Assembly (NCBI GenBank): GCA_027485915.1
Contig: JAIXQA010000001.1
Span: forward strand, 1 to 64,000
DNA: 64,000 nucleotides
Origin: Alphaproteobacteria bacterium
Lineage (GTDB): Bacteria > Pseudomonadota > Alphaproteobacteria > Caulobacterales > Aquidulcibacteraceae
Direction of reading: 5' to 3'
Below, one piece after another: positions 42,423 through 52,104 of this stretch; the first letter of the stretch is position 1; each line of letters begins with the position of its first letter. The notes under the pieces are model-generated. The model saw nothing but the letters and a program-made list of their open reading frames with translations. It searched no databases and was not told the origin of the DNA. A program made the translations under genes and the position numbers.

Positions 42423-43289
42423 ATGGCTTGGGCATTGGCACTTCATGGCGGGGCAGGGCCTGCCCGTGGTCGCACCTATGACCGGGAAGAAGCCCATATG
42501 GCTGAAGTCCTCAAGCGCGGCGCGGATATGCTGGAAGAAGGCTTGTCCGCCCTCGATGTCGTAGTCTCCATGGTGCGGGAATTGGAGGATTCTGGCTTCC
42601 ATGTTGCAGGCAAGGGTGCTTCTGCCAATGGCAATGGCGAGTATGAATTAGATGCCGCGGTGATGGATGGCGCGTTGCGCCGGGCCGGGGCTGTCGGGGC
42701 TTTGGTCGGGTTCCGCTCACCCATTATGGCGGCACGTGCTGTGATGGAAGAAACCCCGCATGTGCTGTTGGTTGGCGCTGGGGCCAAGGCTTTTGCGCAC
42801 GACATGGGGTTAGAAGAGATTGAAGACCCTGCCGCTTATTACACCCCTGCCGTGCGTCGCCCGGTGGAGCCAGGTGAGCTTGCCCATGGCACCGTGGGCG
42901 CAGTGGCGCGCGATATTGCAGGGCGTTTGGCGGCGGCCACATCTACCGGCGGTCTCTTAAATAAAATGCCGGGCCGGGTTGGGGATACGCCCTTGATCGG
43001 GGCAGGGACTTGGGCCGATGAGCGCGTGGCCGTTTCCTGCACCGGCCAAGGCGAATATTTCATGCGCGCGGCTGTGGCCGCCGATATCTCTGCCCGCGTT
43101 CGCTATGGTGGACAGACTTTGGCGTCTGCCTGTGCCGGGGCCTTGGCCGACATGGAAACCCAAGGCGGCGATGGCGGCCTGATCGCGGTCGATGCCATGG
43201 GCAATGTCTCCACGCCCTATGTCAGCGAAGGCATGAAGCGCGGAATTGCCACCCATACGGGCCGCTTTGAGGTGAAGACATTTCGGTGA
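42423..43289 (+). CDS. Isoaspartyl peptidase/L-asparaginase (Ntn type)
   Basis: 288 aa from the ATG at 42423 (MAWALALHGGAGPARGR). The family motif LHGGAG is at the start. The autoproteolytic site is HGTVGAVARD, so T157 is the nucleophile of the beta chain. The substrate loop TSTGGLLNKMPGRVGDTPLIGAGTWA is well conserved. These enzymes remove isoaspartyl dipeptides and hydrolyse asparagine in the cytoplasm or periplasm; no signal peptide is visible. It is divergent from the quinone-reductase gene, 128 bp away, and precedes the AT-rich island. Confidence 0.92.
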   Translation: MAWALALHGGAGPARGRTYDREEAHMAEVLKRGADMLEEGLSALDVVVSMVRELEDSGFHVAGKGASANGNGEYELDAAVMDGALRRAGAVGALVGFRSPIMAARAVMEETPHVLLVGAGAKAFAHDMGLEEIEDPAAYYTPAVRRPVEPGELAHGTVGAVARDIAGRLAAATSTGGLLNKMPGRVGDTPLIGAGTWADERVAVSCTGQGEYFMRAAVAADISARVRYGGQTLASACAGALADMETQGGDGGLIAVDAMGNVSTPYVSEGMKRGIATHTGRFEVKTFR

Positions 43290-43397
43290 GAGAAGCGGAA
43301 TTTTCGCTTGGAATTTGTGCCTTAGTGGGCATTCGCACAGGCATTCATACTGCGGAGCAAAACGCCTTCCTGATGCACATTCTTTGCTTCTAAACTT

Positions 43398-44165
43398 CTA
43401 ATCAACTTCAACTTTACATTGTATATTTATGTATACGGTTCCTTTGACTGTTTCCTTCATAACATCTTCGAAATTCAGATTATTTCTCTTGGTATAGTCG
43501 GCAATTCGCGGCGTGCATTGCTCTTGAATGCTTAGGTCAAGGCGATTAATTGTGCTCGTTAAGCGCTCAAATAATTCGCTAAAATTTAAATTAGTGTCAA
43601 ACGAAGCAAATGAAATATTCCCGATCTGATCCCATAACGGGATTGTTTTAGGGTCCATTGTACAACCAAGTTGCTCATTGAACTGCATCCCACCCAGACC
43701 GAAATTGAACAAGCTGTATGTGTTGTCTTCTCTAATCGGCGTCGTAAAGGCAATGTTGCCATAAATGCCGTACCCTGCTGACTTCTTCTTTGAAATGTTG
43801 CTAATATTTTGATGAATATGATCCATCCCATTTCTCATTTTCGAAATAGCTGGGCCAAACGTCTCTAAAAGAGTATCTGTTGCTCCATTGGGAATTCTAT
43901 CCACTCCTCGAAGTATTTGGAAAATTGCGTGTGTTTGATCAATAATTGTCCAACAATAAACTGAAACAAGGCCGCGGTAAGGCTCGGCCTCCCTGAGGTC
44001 AGCAAATTCCGAAATCTTTCTCAAGACATTCGCTAATTGGGAGTAGGCAAAGGATATTGCATCAGACGCATTAACCAAAACCTCCCATTGAAGTCGAGAT
44101 TCCAAATCAATAACCTTTGGAACATTACGCAAGAAAGATTGGTCAGACAGCATTGCTTGGCTCAC
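43398..44165 (-). CDS. Hypothetical protein in AT-rich island
   Basis: 255 aa, not recognised. The gene and its surroundings (about 43300-44330) are clearly richer in AT than the rest of the window, with AT-ending codons (AAT, ATT, TTT), so it looks acquired. There is no signal peptide or clear membrane segment. The N-terminal half is helical by composition (QLANVLRKISEFADLREAE); the middle contains KMRNGMDHIHQNISNISKKK. The C-terminus ends with a beta-type segment TVKGTVYINIQCKVEVD. No ribosome-binding site of note precedes the ATG. No mobile-element gene is next to it. A defence or toxin role is a guess from the island-like setting only. Confidence 0.6.
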   Translation of the reverse strand: MSQAMLSDQSFLRNVPKVIDLESRLQWEVLVNASDAISFAYSQLANVLRKISEFADLREAEPYRGLVSVYCWTIIDQTHAIFQILRGVDRIPNGATDTLLETFGPAISKMRNGMDHIHQNISNISKKKSAGYGIYGNIAFTTPIREDNTYSLFNFGLGGMQFNEQLGCTMDPKTIPLWDQIGNISFASFDTNLNFSELFERLTSTINRLDLSIQEQCTPRIADYTKRNNLNFEDVMKETVKGTVYINIQCKVEVD

Positions 44166-44445
44166 AGTTTCGAATAAGATTTTCTATTTTAAACAGTACA
44201 CTATAATACATTCCGGCGCAAAATAGCATCTCTGACAAGCAAATTCTAGCATTGCGCATCGTGCTTCGAGGCCGTTCGTGCTGGAATTCACCCACCACCG
44301 TCAAGCACATTAGCAATGACCTCACCCGTTACTACCCACCAGCCGCTGAATATCAGACCCCAAAACGCCCAAACAGCTTGGCGTGAAGGGCAGACATCGC
44401 TAAAGCGAACTCCCCGCCTTTGAGCCCTTTGGGAATCTATCGCCT
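44166..44445. other. Intergenic region between island gene and argB
   Basis: The left part (to about 44330) continues the AT-rich composition of the island and would hold the promoter of the minus-strand gene. The right part returns to normal composition and should hold the argB promoter. A 60-codon minus-strand frame over the left part (44143-44325) is not convincing. Confidence 0.35.
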
Positions 44446-45375
44446 ATGACTGCTGACACCGCCGCCCCCAGCAAAGCTGAGACCGCTTTTGCAACCGCCA
44501 AAACCTTGGCTGAGGCGTTGCCCTTTATCCAGCGCTATGACCGCGAAACGGTGGTGATCAAATATGGTGGCCATGCGATGGGTGATGAAGCGACCGCCCA
44601 ACGCTTTGCTGCCGATGTCGTCCTGTTAAAGCTCGTCGGCATTCACCCCGTGGTCGTCCATGGCGGTGGGCCGCAGATTAGTGCCATGCTGAACCGGGCA
44701 GGGGTGAAGTCTGAATTTGTCGATGGCCTGCGCGTGACCGATACGGCCACCATGGAAATCGCCGAAATGGTGCTGTCTGGCGCGGTCAATAAGCAATTGG
44801 CCCATTTGATTACCCAAGCAGGCCGCGAAGCCGATGTGCGCGGCGTAGGCCTATCAGGCAAGGACGCCCGCCTGTTCACGGTCGAAAAAGTCGTGCGCAC
44901 CCGAAAAGACCCTGAAAGCCGGATCGAACAAGTGGTTGATCTGGGCTTTGTTGGCGACCCCAAAGAAGTTGATGCGCAATTGGTCATGACCTTGATCAAG
45001 GCCGAGCAAGATTATGTGCCGGTGGTCGCCCCCATTGGCGTGGACCCAGCGGGTGCGACCTTCAACATCAATGCCGATACCGCTGCCGGGGCCTTGGCCG
45101 GGGCGCTACACGCCAAGCGCTTCTTGTTGTTGACCGATATTGAGGGGGTGAAGGACGGCAAAGGCAATCTGATCCCTGAGATGACAATCGCGGACGCGCG
45201 CGCTTTGATGGCGTCTGGCGTTGCGAATGGCGGGATGATCCCTAAATTAGAAACAGCCATCGCGGCCATTGAATCCGGTGTGGAGGCCGTCGTCATCCTA
45301 GATGGCCGGACGCCCCACGCCATCCTCAACGAACTTTTCACCGACTCCGGTTCAGGAACCCTTATTCGCTCATGA
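44446..45375 (+). CDS. argB: Acetylglutamate kinase
   Basis: 309 aa. It phosphorylates N-acetylglutamate in arginine synthesis. The motifs [12 protein letters not shown] (phosphate binding), [22 protein letters not shown] and [12 protein letters not shown] are present. The N-terminus (about 1-30) is extended as in arginine-sensitive hexameric enzymes, which suggests feedback control by arginine; this is inference from the family. It overlaps the following HAD phosphatase gene by 4 bp. It is the first plus-strand gene after the AT-rich island. Confidence 0.95.
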   Translation: MTADTAAPSKAETAFATAKTLAEALPFIQRYDRETVVIKYGGHAMGDEATAQRFAADVVLLKLVGIHPVVVHGGGPQISAMLNRAGVKSEFVDGLRVTDTATMEIAEMVLSGAVNKQLAHLITQAGREADVRGVGLSGKDARLFTVEKVVRTRKDPESRIEQVVDLGFVGDPKEVDAQLVMTLIKAEQDYVPVVAPIGVDPAGATFNINADTAAGALAGALHAKRFLLLTDIEGVKDGKGNLIPEMTIADARALMASGVANGGMIPKLETAIAAIESGVEAVVILDGRTPHAILNELFTDSGSGTLIRS

Positions 45376-46094
45376 CCACACGCCCGCTGACCCGACTTTA
45401 TCAGGCCGAAGATTGGGTCTTTGATCTCGATAATACGCTTTATCCTGCTGAATGTGATTTGTTTGCCCAAATTGACGAGCGCATGACCGAGTTTGTCGGC
45501 CGCTATTTGGGCCTTGACTATGATGCGGCGAAAGCCAAGCAAAAGCATTATTATACGACTTATGGCACGACCCTAAATGGCATGATGCGCGAGCATAATA
45601 TGCCCGCCAGCGCCTTCCTCGATTATGTTCATGATCTCGACTATAGCCCTGTGGTGCCCGCGCCGAAATTGCGCGCCGCGATTGAGGCTTTGCCTGGCCG
45701 CAAGCTTGTCTTCACCAATGGCTCGCGCGGCCATGCCGAGCGCACCCTGAAAGCCTTGGGGTTGGACGATATTTTCCACGATCTGTTCGATATTGAAGCC
45801 ACAGGCTATGTGCCTAAGCCCAAGCGCGAGGCCTTTGATGTGTTGATTGACCGCCATGTGGTTGAGCCGACCAAATCCGTGATGGTGGAAGATTTGTCGC
45901 GCAATTTGTTGACCGCCCATGAGCTTGGCTTTTCCACCATTCTTGTGTGGTCGTGGAAGGATTGGAGTCACGAGCCTGTCGATGGCCGCCCTGCCGGGCC
46001 TGTTGATGAAACGCCCGACCATGTCCATCACATGACCAATGATTTGACCGCTTTCTTGGAAGCGGTTGTTGAGTCGGGGGGGCAGCATGGCTGA
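45372..46094 (+). CDS. HAD-family pyrimidine 5'-nucleotidase-like phosphatase
   Basis: 240 aa. Motif I is [11 protein letters not shown] with D18 as nucleophile and D20 as acid/base; motif II is [10 protein letters not shown]; the later [11 protein letters not shown] and MVEDLSRNL supply the Lys and acidic pair. This form (DLDNTLYP) is that of the SDT1/pyrimidine 5'-nucleotidase subgroup. It lies between argB and the cupin gene, overlapping both by a few bases (ATGA at its start, ATGGCTGA at its end), so all are co-translated. The physiological substrate is unknown. Confidence 0.88.
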   Translation: MTTRPLTRLYQAEDWVFDLDNTLYPAECDLFAQIDERMTEFVGRYLGLDYDAAKAKQKHYYTTYGTTLNGMMREHNMPASAFLDYVHDLDYSPVVPAPKLRAAIEALPGRKLVFTNGSRGHAERTLKALGLDDIFHDLFDIEATGYVPKPKREAFDVLIDRHVVEPTKSVMVEDLSRNLLTAHELGFSTILVWSWKDWSHEPVDGRPAGPVDETPDHVHHMTNDLTAFLEAVVESGGQHG

Positions 46095-46404
46095 GATCCA
46101 TCAAGACATCACCCAATTCACCGCAGAGCGGGCTTGGGGTGCGCGGGATTTAGCTGAAATTGCGGGTGCGACCGTGCGCCTGCATTGGACCGACAAGCCC
46201 TATATTTGGCACACAAATACTGGCGCGGAAGTCTTTATGGTCGTCGATGGTGCGGTCGATATGTCCTATAAGGTCGATGGCGCTGAAAAGACCGTACGGC
46301 TTGGTCCCAATGATGTTTTTGTGGCCAATGTGGGCGATGAACATATTGCGCGCCCTGTCGGGGCCGCCCGAATTTTGGTGGTCGAAGAAAAGGGTTCTAT
46401 TTAG
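46087..46404 (+). CDS. Small cupin-domain protein
   Basis: 105 aa from the ATG at 46087, whose first codons overlap the stop of the HAD gene. The single cupin fold is seen as WHTNTGAEVFMVVDGAVDMSYKVDG and later FVANVGDEHIARPVGAARILVVEE. Possible metal ligands are His in IWHTN, Glu in AEVFMV and His in DEHIARP. It could be a sugar or small-molecule binding/isomerase protein; no specific role can be given. It precedes csaA by 8 bp. Confidence 0.85.
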   Translation: MAEIHQDITQFTAERAWGARDLAEIAGATVRLHWTDKPYIWHTNTGAEVFMVVDGAVDMSYKVDGAEKTVRLGPNDVFVANVGDEHIARPVGAARILVVEEKGSI

Positions 46405-46412
46405 GTTAGCCC

Positions 46413-46784
46413 ATGCACCACTTGCACGATCCCCTGGCCCCGAAAGCCGAGCCGATTACTTTTGATGACTTCTTGAAGGTCGATATTCGAGTGGGTACGA
46501 TTGTTTCAGCCGAGGTGTTTGAAGCGGCGCGCAAACCCTCCTACATTTTGATGATCGACTTTGGCCCGACCTTGGGTGTCAAGAAATCATCCGCCCAAAT
46601 CACCACGCATTATCGCCTTGATGCGCTCGTCGGACGCCAAGTTGCTGCCGTGGTCAATTTCCCGCCACGCCAGATTGGGCCTATCCGGTCTGAAGTGCTG
46701 ACACTGGGATTCCCAGACGCGGATGGCCAAGTGGTCCTATTCGCCCCCGACCAAAACGTGCCGAATGGTGGACGTTTGTTCTAA
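46413..46784 (+). CDS. csaA: CsaA-type tRNA-binding-domain protein
   Basis: 123 aa; almost the whole length is the EMAP/OB-type tRNA-binding domain. The family sequence is clear: FLKVDIRVGTIVSAEVFEAARKPSYILMIDFGPTLG, KKSSAQIT, VGRQVAAVVNFPPRQIGPIRSEVLTLG and the end PNGGRLF. CsaA from Bacillus has chaperone-like and export-related activity and binds tRNA-like RNA. The gene closes the argB-HAD-cupin-csaA run; dapD follows after 90 bp. Confidence 0.9.
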   Translation: MHHLHDPLAPKAEPITFDDFLKVDIRVGTIVSAEVFEAARKPSYILMIDFGPTLGVKKSSAQITTHYRLDALVGRQVAAVVNFPPRQIGPIRSEVLTLGFPDADGQVVLFAPDQNVPNGGRLF

Positions 46785-46874
46785 TTCCTTCTGCCACGTG
46801 TGACGCAAGCGATTGCGTGACCGATCAAGCACAGGCATAGCAGAAAGCCTTATGGCCAAACCTGCTAGCTGAAA

Positions 46875-47738
46875 ATGACCACGCCCATGACTGATCTCAA
46901 CCACCTTGAAGCCACCATCAATGCCGCGTGGGAAGACCGGGCCGCCATCTCGATTGAGACAACCGGACCCGTACGAGATGCCGTGGGGGAGGCTTTGACC
47001 TTGTTGGATCAAGGCGTTGTGCGCGTGGCTTCGCGCGGCGCGGACGGTCAATGGACAACACATCAATGGCTGAAGAAGGCCGTGCTTTTGTCGTTCCGCC
47101 TCAATGACAATTATCTGATCGACCCTGAGCATGATCCCCATCCAGTGCAGCATGCCGGGCGCGCCTTTGACAAAGTGCCCTTGAAGACCGCGCGCTGGCT
47201 CGAGCCTGACTTCCGCGAGGCAGGGTTTCGCATGGTACCGGGCTCTGTCGTGCGCCGGGGCAGCTTTATCGCCAAGGGCGCGGTCCTGATGCCCAGCTTT
47301 GTGAATATTGGGGCTTATGTGGGCGAAAACACCATGATTGACACGTGGGCGACGGTTGGTTCCTGCGCCCAGATCGGGGCCAATGTCCATATTTCTGGCG
47401 GAACAGGCATTGGCGGGGTTTTGGAGCCCCTACAAGCCGGTCCTGTGATTATCGAAGATAATGTGTTTGTCGGCGCACGGTCTGAAGTGGCCGAAGGTGT
47501 GATTGTGCGCGAAGGCGCTGTGATCTCCATGGGCGTTTTCTTAGGCGCGTCGACCAAAATCATCGACCGCGCGACTGGGGCTGTCTATCGCGGCGAAGTG
47601 CCACCCTATGCCGTGGTCGTGCCGGGCTCTATGCCAGACCCCAAGGGTGGACCCAGCTTGGCCTGCGCCGTCATCGTCAAGACGGTTGATGCTCAAACCC
47701 GCTCCAAAACAGGAATCAATGAATTATTACGCGATTAG
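46875..47738 (+). CDS. dapD: Tetrahydrodipicolinate N-succinyltransferase
   Basis: 287 aa. It succinylates tetrahydrodipicolinate in the succinylase route to diaminopimelate and lysine. The hexapeptide-repeat left-handed helix is seen in the middle ([49 protein letters not shown]). Two ATG codons, four codons apart, are possible; the first is given. The DUF3291 gene follows 8 bp after the stop. dapE lies 1.7 kb downstream on the same strand. Confidence 0.96.
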   Translation: MTTPMTDLNHLEATINAAWEDRAAISIETTGPVRDAVGEALTLLDQGVVRVASRGADGQWTTHQWLKKAVLLSFRLNDNYLIDPEHDPHPVQHAGRAFDKVPLKTARWLEPDFREAGFRMVPGSVVRRGSFIAKGAVLMPSFVNIGAYVGENTMIDTWATVGSCAQIGANVHISGGTGIGGVLEPLQAGPVIIEDNVFVGARSEVAEGVIVREGAVISMGVFLGASTKIIDRATGAVYRGEVPPYAVVVPGSMPDPKGGPSLACAVIVKTVDAQTRSKTGINELLRD

Positions 47739-47746
47739 GAGGCCTT

Positions 47747-48229
47747 ATGTTCCCGCAACCCGAAGGCCATTACCTGGCCCAAATCAATGTGTCGGTCTCG
47801 CGCTATGATCAGGACGATCCGCGCTTTCATGGCTTCACCAGCCGCATTGATGCGGTGAACGCCATTGCCGAACGGGCAGAGGGCTTTGTCTGGCGGCTCA
47901 AGTCTGACTCGGGCAATGCGATGGATATTCGCGCCTCTGACGATCCGCGCTTTCTGATTAATATGAGCGTGTGGAAGACGGCTGAAGCCTTGGAAGACTT
48001 TGTTTGGAAGACCGCTCACGTCAAAGTCTATAATCAAAAGGCCGACTGGTTTCCCGCGCTAGGGACCGCCCATATGGCCTTTTGGTGGGTGCCGATTGGC
48101 CATATTCCAACCTATGATGAAGGCATGACACGCCTAGAAGCGCTTCGGGCCAATGGGCCAAGTGAAGCTGCCTTTGGCTGGGAGGGCTTGCCTCAAGTTG
48201 CTGAGTGGCGCTCCAAACGCTGCGGTTAG
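47747..48229 (+). CDS. DUF3291 domain-containing protein
   Basis: 160 aa. The family start is YLAQINVSVSRYDQDDPRFHGFTSRIDAVNAIAE, and the GFVWRLKSD, NMSVWKTAEALEDFVWKT and HMAFWWVPIGHIP segments match DUF3291, a dimeric alpha-beta barrel family related to heme-degrading and ABM proteins. Function is unknown. AGGAGG lies before the ATG. It is close behind dapD, so probably co-transcribed with it. Confidence 0.85.
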   Translation: MFPQPEGHYLAQINVSVSRYDQDDPRFHGFTSRIDAVNAIAERAEGFVWRLKSDSGNAMDIRASDDPRFLINMSVWKTAEALEDFVWKTAHVKVYNQKADWFPALGTAHMAFWWVPIGHIPTYDEGMTRLEALRANGPSEAAFGWEGLPQVAEWRSKRCG

Positions 48230-48410
48230 TTGATATTTCTTTCGGTAATGTCAGATTTTGCAGTCTTTGTCATAATTATCACGTTTTCGTGATCTGGGAG
48301 GCTTGACCCGACACTCGACGAAACGAAAGTGAGACCGTTGCGTTTTTGTCGATTCGGATGAAGATTGCTGACTTATAGTAAGTTCATCTGTCAAAATGAA
48401 TTGGAAGTAG

Positions 48411-49382
48411 ATGGCTCTTCGGTTCGCTATACTCGGCGCGGCGCGTATCGCCAAACCCGCATTGATCGATCCCCTGTCTGAGAACCCGGACGCAAGTCTG
48501 GTCGCGATTGGGGCTTCGACGCGGGAGCGCGCGCTTGAATATGCCATGACCCATGCCATCCCTCATGCTGGGACTTATGAAGAAATCATCGCGCGTAAGG
48601 ATGTGGATGTCGTCTATATCGCGCTGCCACCGGCTGGACATTTTGAGTGGAGCTTGAAGGCACTTGAAGCCGGCAAGCATGTCTTTCTTGAAAAGCCTGC
48701 AACGGTAAACGAGGCCGATGCCTTGGCGTTGGTTGAAACAGCCAACAAGGCCGGAAAGCGATTGATTGAGGCCTTTCATTATCGTTGGCACCCTCTGTTT
48801 CGCCGCGCGGTCGACATTGTTCAATCCGGCCAATTAGGTGAGCTTGTGTCTGCGGAGGCGGAGTTTTCGGTTCCCATCGTCCGCAATGCGCGGGAGTTTC
48901 GCTGGCAAGCCTCCCAGGGGGGCGGGGCATTGGCAGACCTTGGTTGTTATCCGGTGAGTTGGTTGCGACATCTCGCAGCTGTGGAGCCGAAGGTCACTTC
49001 CGCCCACCAAGACCTTGAGCCCGATGGGATCGATCGGCGCACCACAGCTCATTTTTCCTTCCCAAATGGCCTTGAGGCCGATGTGATTTGTGACATGGAC
49101 CCCGAAGGCGGGCGCAAACCACCAAGGCTTGAACTTATTGGCACCGAGGGCCGCCTAGATATCGACAATCCTTTGGCCCCCCAATATGGCGCGGAATTGA
49201 AATTGACCATCGACGGGCAAGAAACCCGCGAAACCTTCCCGCGCCGCCCAACCTTTGCCTATCAGTTCGATGGCGTTGTAGAAGCGATACAAACCGGCAA
49301 GCCTGTTTGGACCGAGGGCGCGGACCTGATCGCCAATGCTGCAGCCATGGCTGCGATCCGTCGGGTGGCCGCCTCTGGCTAG
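48411..49382 (+). CDS. Gfo/Idh/MocA-family oxidoreductase
   Basis: 323 aa. The N-terminal Rossmann part is ALRFAILGAARIAKPALIDPL, followed by the EKP motif in HVFLEKPATVNEADAL and the substrate-domain segment EAFHYRWHPLFRRAVDIV. These enzymes oxidise or reduce sugars and cyclitols with NAD(P). The substrate cannot be named. The gene is preceded by a 181-bp gap with an ATCACG/CGTGAT hairpin near 48278-48293 and precedes dapE by 28 bp. It is not near the glucan locus, so a link is not implied. Confidence 0.9.
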   Translation: MALRFAILGAARIAKPALIDPLSENPDASLVAIGASTRERALEYAMTHAIPHAGTYEEIIARKDVDVVYIALPPAGHFEWSLKALEAGKHVFLEKPATVNEADALALVETANKAGKRLIEAFHYRWHPLFRRAVDIVQSGQLGELVSAEAEFSVPIVRNAREFRWQASQGGGALADLGCYPVSWLRHLAAVEPKVTSAHQDLEPDGIDRRTTAHFSFPNGLEADVICDMDPEGGRKPPRLELIGTEGRLDIDNPLAPQYGAELKLTIDGQETRETFPRRPTFAYQFDGVVEAIQTGKPVWTEGADLIANAAAMAAIRRVAASG

Positions 49383-49410
49383 AGCTACCAATCTGCCCTA
49401 GGTTGGGCTT

Positions 49411-50565
49411 ATGACCGCGCAAAATTTCGACCCCATACATCTCGCTTGCGATTTAATCCGCAAACCTTCTGTCACACCAGCCGATCTTGGTGCGCTGGAT
49501 GTGGTGCAGGGCGCTCTTGAGGCCTTAGGCTTTGTGGTCAAGCGCTACCCCTTTGAGGATGTCGACAATCTATATGCGCGGCTCGGCACGGAACGCCCTA
49601 ATTTCTGCTTTGCTGGCCATACAGATGTGGTCCCGACGGGCGATTTGGCGCAATGGAAAGTCGATCCATTTGAAGCGGCCTTGCAAGATGGCTTGTTGAT
49701 TGGCCGGGGTGCCGCTGACATGAAGGGCGGAATCGCTGCCTTTATCGCTGCCACAGCGCGCTACTTGGAAAAGCACCAAGAGCCTAAGGGCTCGATTTCT
49801 TTCCTCATTACCGGGGATGAGGAAGGAGTGGCTTTGCACGGCACTAAAAAGCTGCTTCGCGCCATAACAGAAGAAGGTGAGGTGCTCGATCAGTGCTTGG
49901 TAGGCGAACCGACCAATCCTGACTCTATGGGCGACATGATCAAGAATGGCCGGCGCGGTTCACTCAATTGTACCGTCACGGTGACGGGTATCCAGGGCCA
50001 CGTGGCCTATCCCCACAAGGCTGCGAATCCCGTGCGCGCCTTGATCGACTTTCTGCACAAAATTCAGAACCATAAACTCGATGACGGTGCTGAAGGCTTT
50101 CAGCCCTCCAATCTGGAAGTCGTGACTATGGATGTGGGCAACCCTGCTTCCAACGTCATTCCGGAGAAGGCAACCGCTCGTTTTAACATTCGCTTCAATA
50201 CGGCACACACCGGCGAGACTTTAACCAAATGGTTGCAGGCAGAAGCTCAACGCGCCGAAATTGGCTTTAAGGGCAAGATTGATCTGTCTATCATGGTCTC
50301 TGGCGAAGCCTTTTTCACCCCGCCAGGTCTATTGACGCAACTCATCCAAGAATCGTGTGAGGCGGTGACGGGCCGCAGACCTGAATTGTCGACAACGGGC
50401 GGCACATCGGACGCCCGCTTTATCAAGGATTATTGCCCAGTTTGTGAGTTCGGTTTGGTGGGCGCAACCATGCATCAAGTTAATGAGCGGGTTGAAACAC
50501 GCGATATCGAAACCCTGACCGACATTTATGAAGGCGTCCTGACACGCTATTTTGCGCAAGCCTAG
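49411..50565 (+). CDS. dapE: Succinyl-diaminopimelate desuccinylase
   Basis: 384 aa, typical length. This zinc M20 enzyme removes succinate from N-succinyl-LL-diaminopimelate. Metal ligands are in CFAGHTDVVPTGD (His, Asp) and GAADMKGG (Asp), with the catalytic Glu pair in ITGDEEG. The dimerisation segment AVTGIQGHVAYPHKAANP (VTGIQGHVAYP) and the C-terminal GTSDARFIKDYCP with TGG before it are standard. It completes, with dapD and dapF, three of the succinylase-route genes in this window. Confidence 0.95.
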   Translation: MTAQNFDPIHLACDLIRKPSVTPADLGALDVVQGALEALGFVVKRYPFEDVDNLYARLGTERPNFCFAGHTDVVPTGDLAQWKVDPFEAALQDGLLIGRGAADMKGGIAAFIAATARYLEKHQEPKGSISFLITGDEEGVALHGTKKLLRAITEEGEVLDQCLVGEPTNPDSMGDMIKNGRRGSLNCTVTVTGIQGHVAYPHKAANPVRALIDFLHKIQNHKLDDGAEGFQPSNLEVVTMDVGNPASNVIPEKATARFNIRFNTAHTGETLTKWLQAEAQRAEIGFKGKIDLSIMVSGEAFFTPPGLLTQLIQESCEAVTGRRPELSTTGGTSDARFIKDYCPVCEFGLVGATMHQVNERVETRDIETLTDIYEGVLTRYFAQA

Positions 50566-50619
50566 GGTCTTTGGCTTAGGGGATTTCACAAAGTCGCAGA
50601 GTCAGCTCAACAAGGGGGC

Positions 50620-51417
50620 ATGGCGCGTGCACCCCAAATCTTAAACCCCAAATTTCTCCTGCAGAATTTGCGTGATGGCTTTGATGCGGCCAAAACGCGG
50701 ACGGGCTCTGAAGGGGTATTGGTTGCGCTTTCAGCGGGTGGGCTCATCCTAGCGTTTTTGCTATTGGCCTTGCTGGCACCCTTGGCCCTCAATGCGCCGG
50801 GCTTTGTTTCTTATGGCGCTGGTGCTTTGGTGCTTTTGCTTGTGCTTGCCGCAACAGGAGCTGGGGCTGTCGCGTTATGGCGGCTGATGGCCGAAGGCGC
50901 ACGCAGTGGCGGCGGTGCCCTAATTCAAGCCAACGGAACCATTAATGATTCCGCCATTCAGGCCGCTTTGTCCGATGCCGAAGATGCAGGCTTACGTGCG
51001 CTAGGCACGCGAGAGGTTCAAGACGCCATGACCGGGCGCGTCCATGGCTTTGCCTTGGCTGCGGTGCAATCGGGTGCGCATGTTTTCCTCGTTATCCGAT
51101 TAAAGCAAGTCATCCCGTTTAGCCTGATTTTTGCCCCGAAGGCTGCCCCTTGGCCGTTTGCTTTACCCTCTGATGGCAAACTTACACCCATGCCGACGCC
51201 CGGCGGCGTGGATGGCCTTTCTTGGGCGACAGAACGCGACCCGGCTCTGCTTTGGTGCACCCGATTGGGCCCAGCACTGGCCATGTCTGCTGCCGGGGGG
51301 GAGGCCCCGTTCTTGAGCCTGCGTGCAAAGGCCTTGGTGCTGCGCTGGGACAATGGCGACGTCGGTACCGCCGCTTTGATTGGCCGAGAGCTCTGCTTGG
51401 CGATTTCGAAAGTTTGA
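50620..51417 (+). CDS. Hypothetical membrane protein
   Basis: 265 aa, not recognised. Two long hydrophobic segments near 33-56 and 62-88 (LVALSAGGLILAFLLLALLA; GAGALVLLLVLAATGAGAVA) put the N-terminus at the inner membrane; the rest is a soluble domain of about 165 residues with a possible PAS-like or substrate-sensing texture (AVQSGAHVFLVIRLKQVIPFSLIFAP). No kinase or cyclase motif is present. CAAGGGGG precedes the ATG. It follows dapE by 54 bp and precedes the DUF1214 gene by about 90 bp. Confidence 0.65.
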   Translation: MARAPQILNPKFLLQNLRDGFDAAKTRTGSEGVLVALSAGGLILAFLLLALLAPLALNAPGFVSYGAGALVLLLVLAATGAGAVALWRLMAEGARSGGGALIQANGTINDSAIQAALSDAEDAGLRALGTREVQDAMTGRVHGFALAAVQSGAHVFLVIRLKQVIPFSLIFAPKAAPWPFALPSDGKLTPMPTPGGVDGLSWATERDPALLWCTRLGPALAMSAAGGEAPFLSLRAKALVLRWDNGDVGTAALIGRELCLAISKV

Positions 51418-51504
51418 CGCGCATTGCAAATGCATTGAGCCCCTGTTTTTTCCTGCCCAGTCGCTTAAGCTGCCTCTAACAAAATAACTCAGGGGAGGGT
51501 GCCT

Positions 51505-52104
51505 ATGTGGCGATGGCTTATCTGTGGCGTCTTGGGCCTCGGCATAGGTGTGGGGTCAGCGCTTGCTGTCTCCGGTGGCTTGTTCAGTGACGCAAAGCTT
51601 GTTTCAGGCCGCTGGTCGACCGATCCGACCGTGGGGGCTGCAGCTGCAAATCCGTGGCTGCGCGCCACCATAGCCCGCGTTGGCCTGTTGGCATTGACTA
51701 AGGAAGAAACCGTCTATTTCAATCGCGATGTCGATGAAGATGGGGCCAAGCTGGTCGAAGGCTGTACCTATGCCTTAGCGGGTGAGGCGATCCCGACGCG
51801 TTGGTGGTCGATCACGATTTATGGGGCGGATCAGATGTTGCCCATTAATACCGATCGTGCGAGCTCCATCGATGCCACTCGCGCTCTGATTGCGCCAGCA
51901 ACGACTTGGAGTGGAACCTTAAGCCCGACACGGCCGACAACGCCCGGACCTTGGCTGTCGAGCAAGGGCGGTGGAACATATTCTTTGACCATCCGACTTT
52001 ATAATCCGCAATCGGTTGAAAAATCTGCGCTGCAGGCCTTGAAGCTTCCCAGTGTGAAGAAGGTTTCCTGCACCCAATCTCCAGCTTCGGGAGGGGCAAA
52101 CTAA
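51505..52104 (+). CDS. DUF1214 domain-containing protein
   Basis: 199 aa from the ATG at 51505, 5 bp after AGGGGAGGG; a GTG two codons earlier is possible. A hydrophobic N-terminus (WRWLICGVLGLGIGVGSALAV) acts as a signal or anchor. The DUF1214 part includes ALTKEETVYFNRDVDEDG, WSITIYGADQMLPINTDR and a C-terminal NPQSVEKSALQALKLPSVK. In many bacteria DUF1254 and DUF1214 are fused in one protein; here they are split into two adjacent genes that overlap by 1 bp. Biochemical role unknown. Confidence 0.85.
   Translation: MWRWLICGVLGLGIGVGSALAVSGGLFSDAKLVSGRWSTDPTVGAAAANPWLRATIARVGLLALTKEETVYFNRDVDEDGAKLVEGCTYALAGEAIPTRWWSITIYGADQMLPINTDRASSIDATRALIAPATTWSGTLSPTRPTTPGPWLSSKGGGTYSLTIRLYNPQSVEKSALQALKLPSVKKVSCTQSPASGGAN

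Noticed and set aside
44143-44325. 60-codon minus-strand frame before the island gene
   Set aside because: Overlaps the start of the 255-aa gene, lacks a ribosome-binding site and shows no features beyond AT-rich composition.
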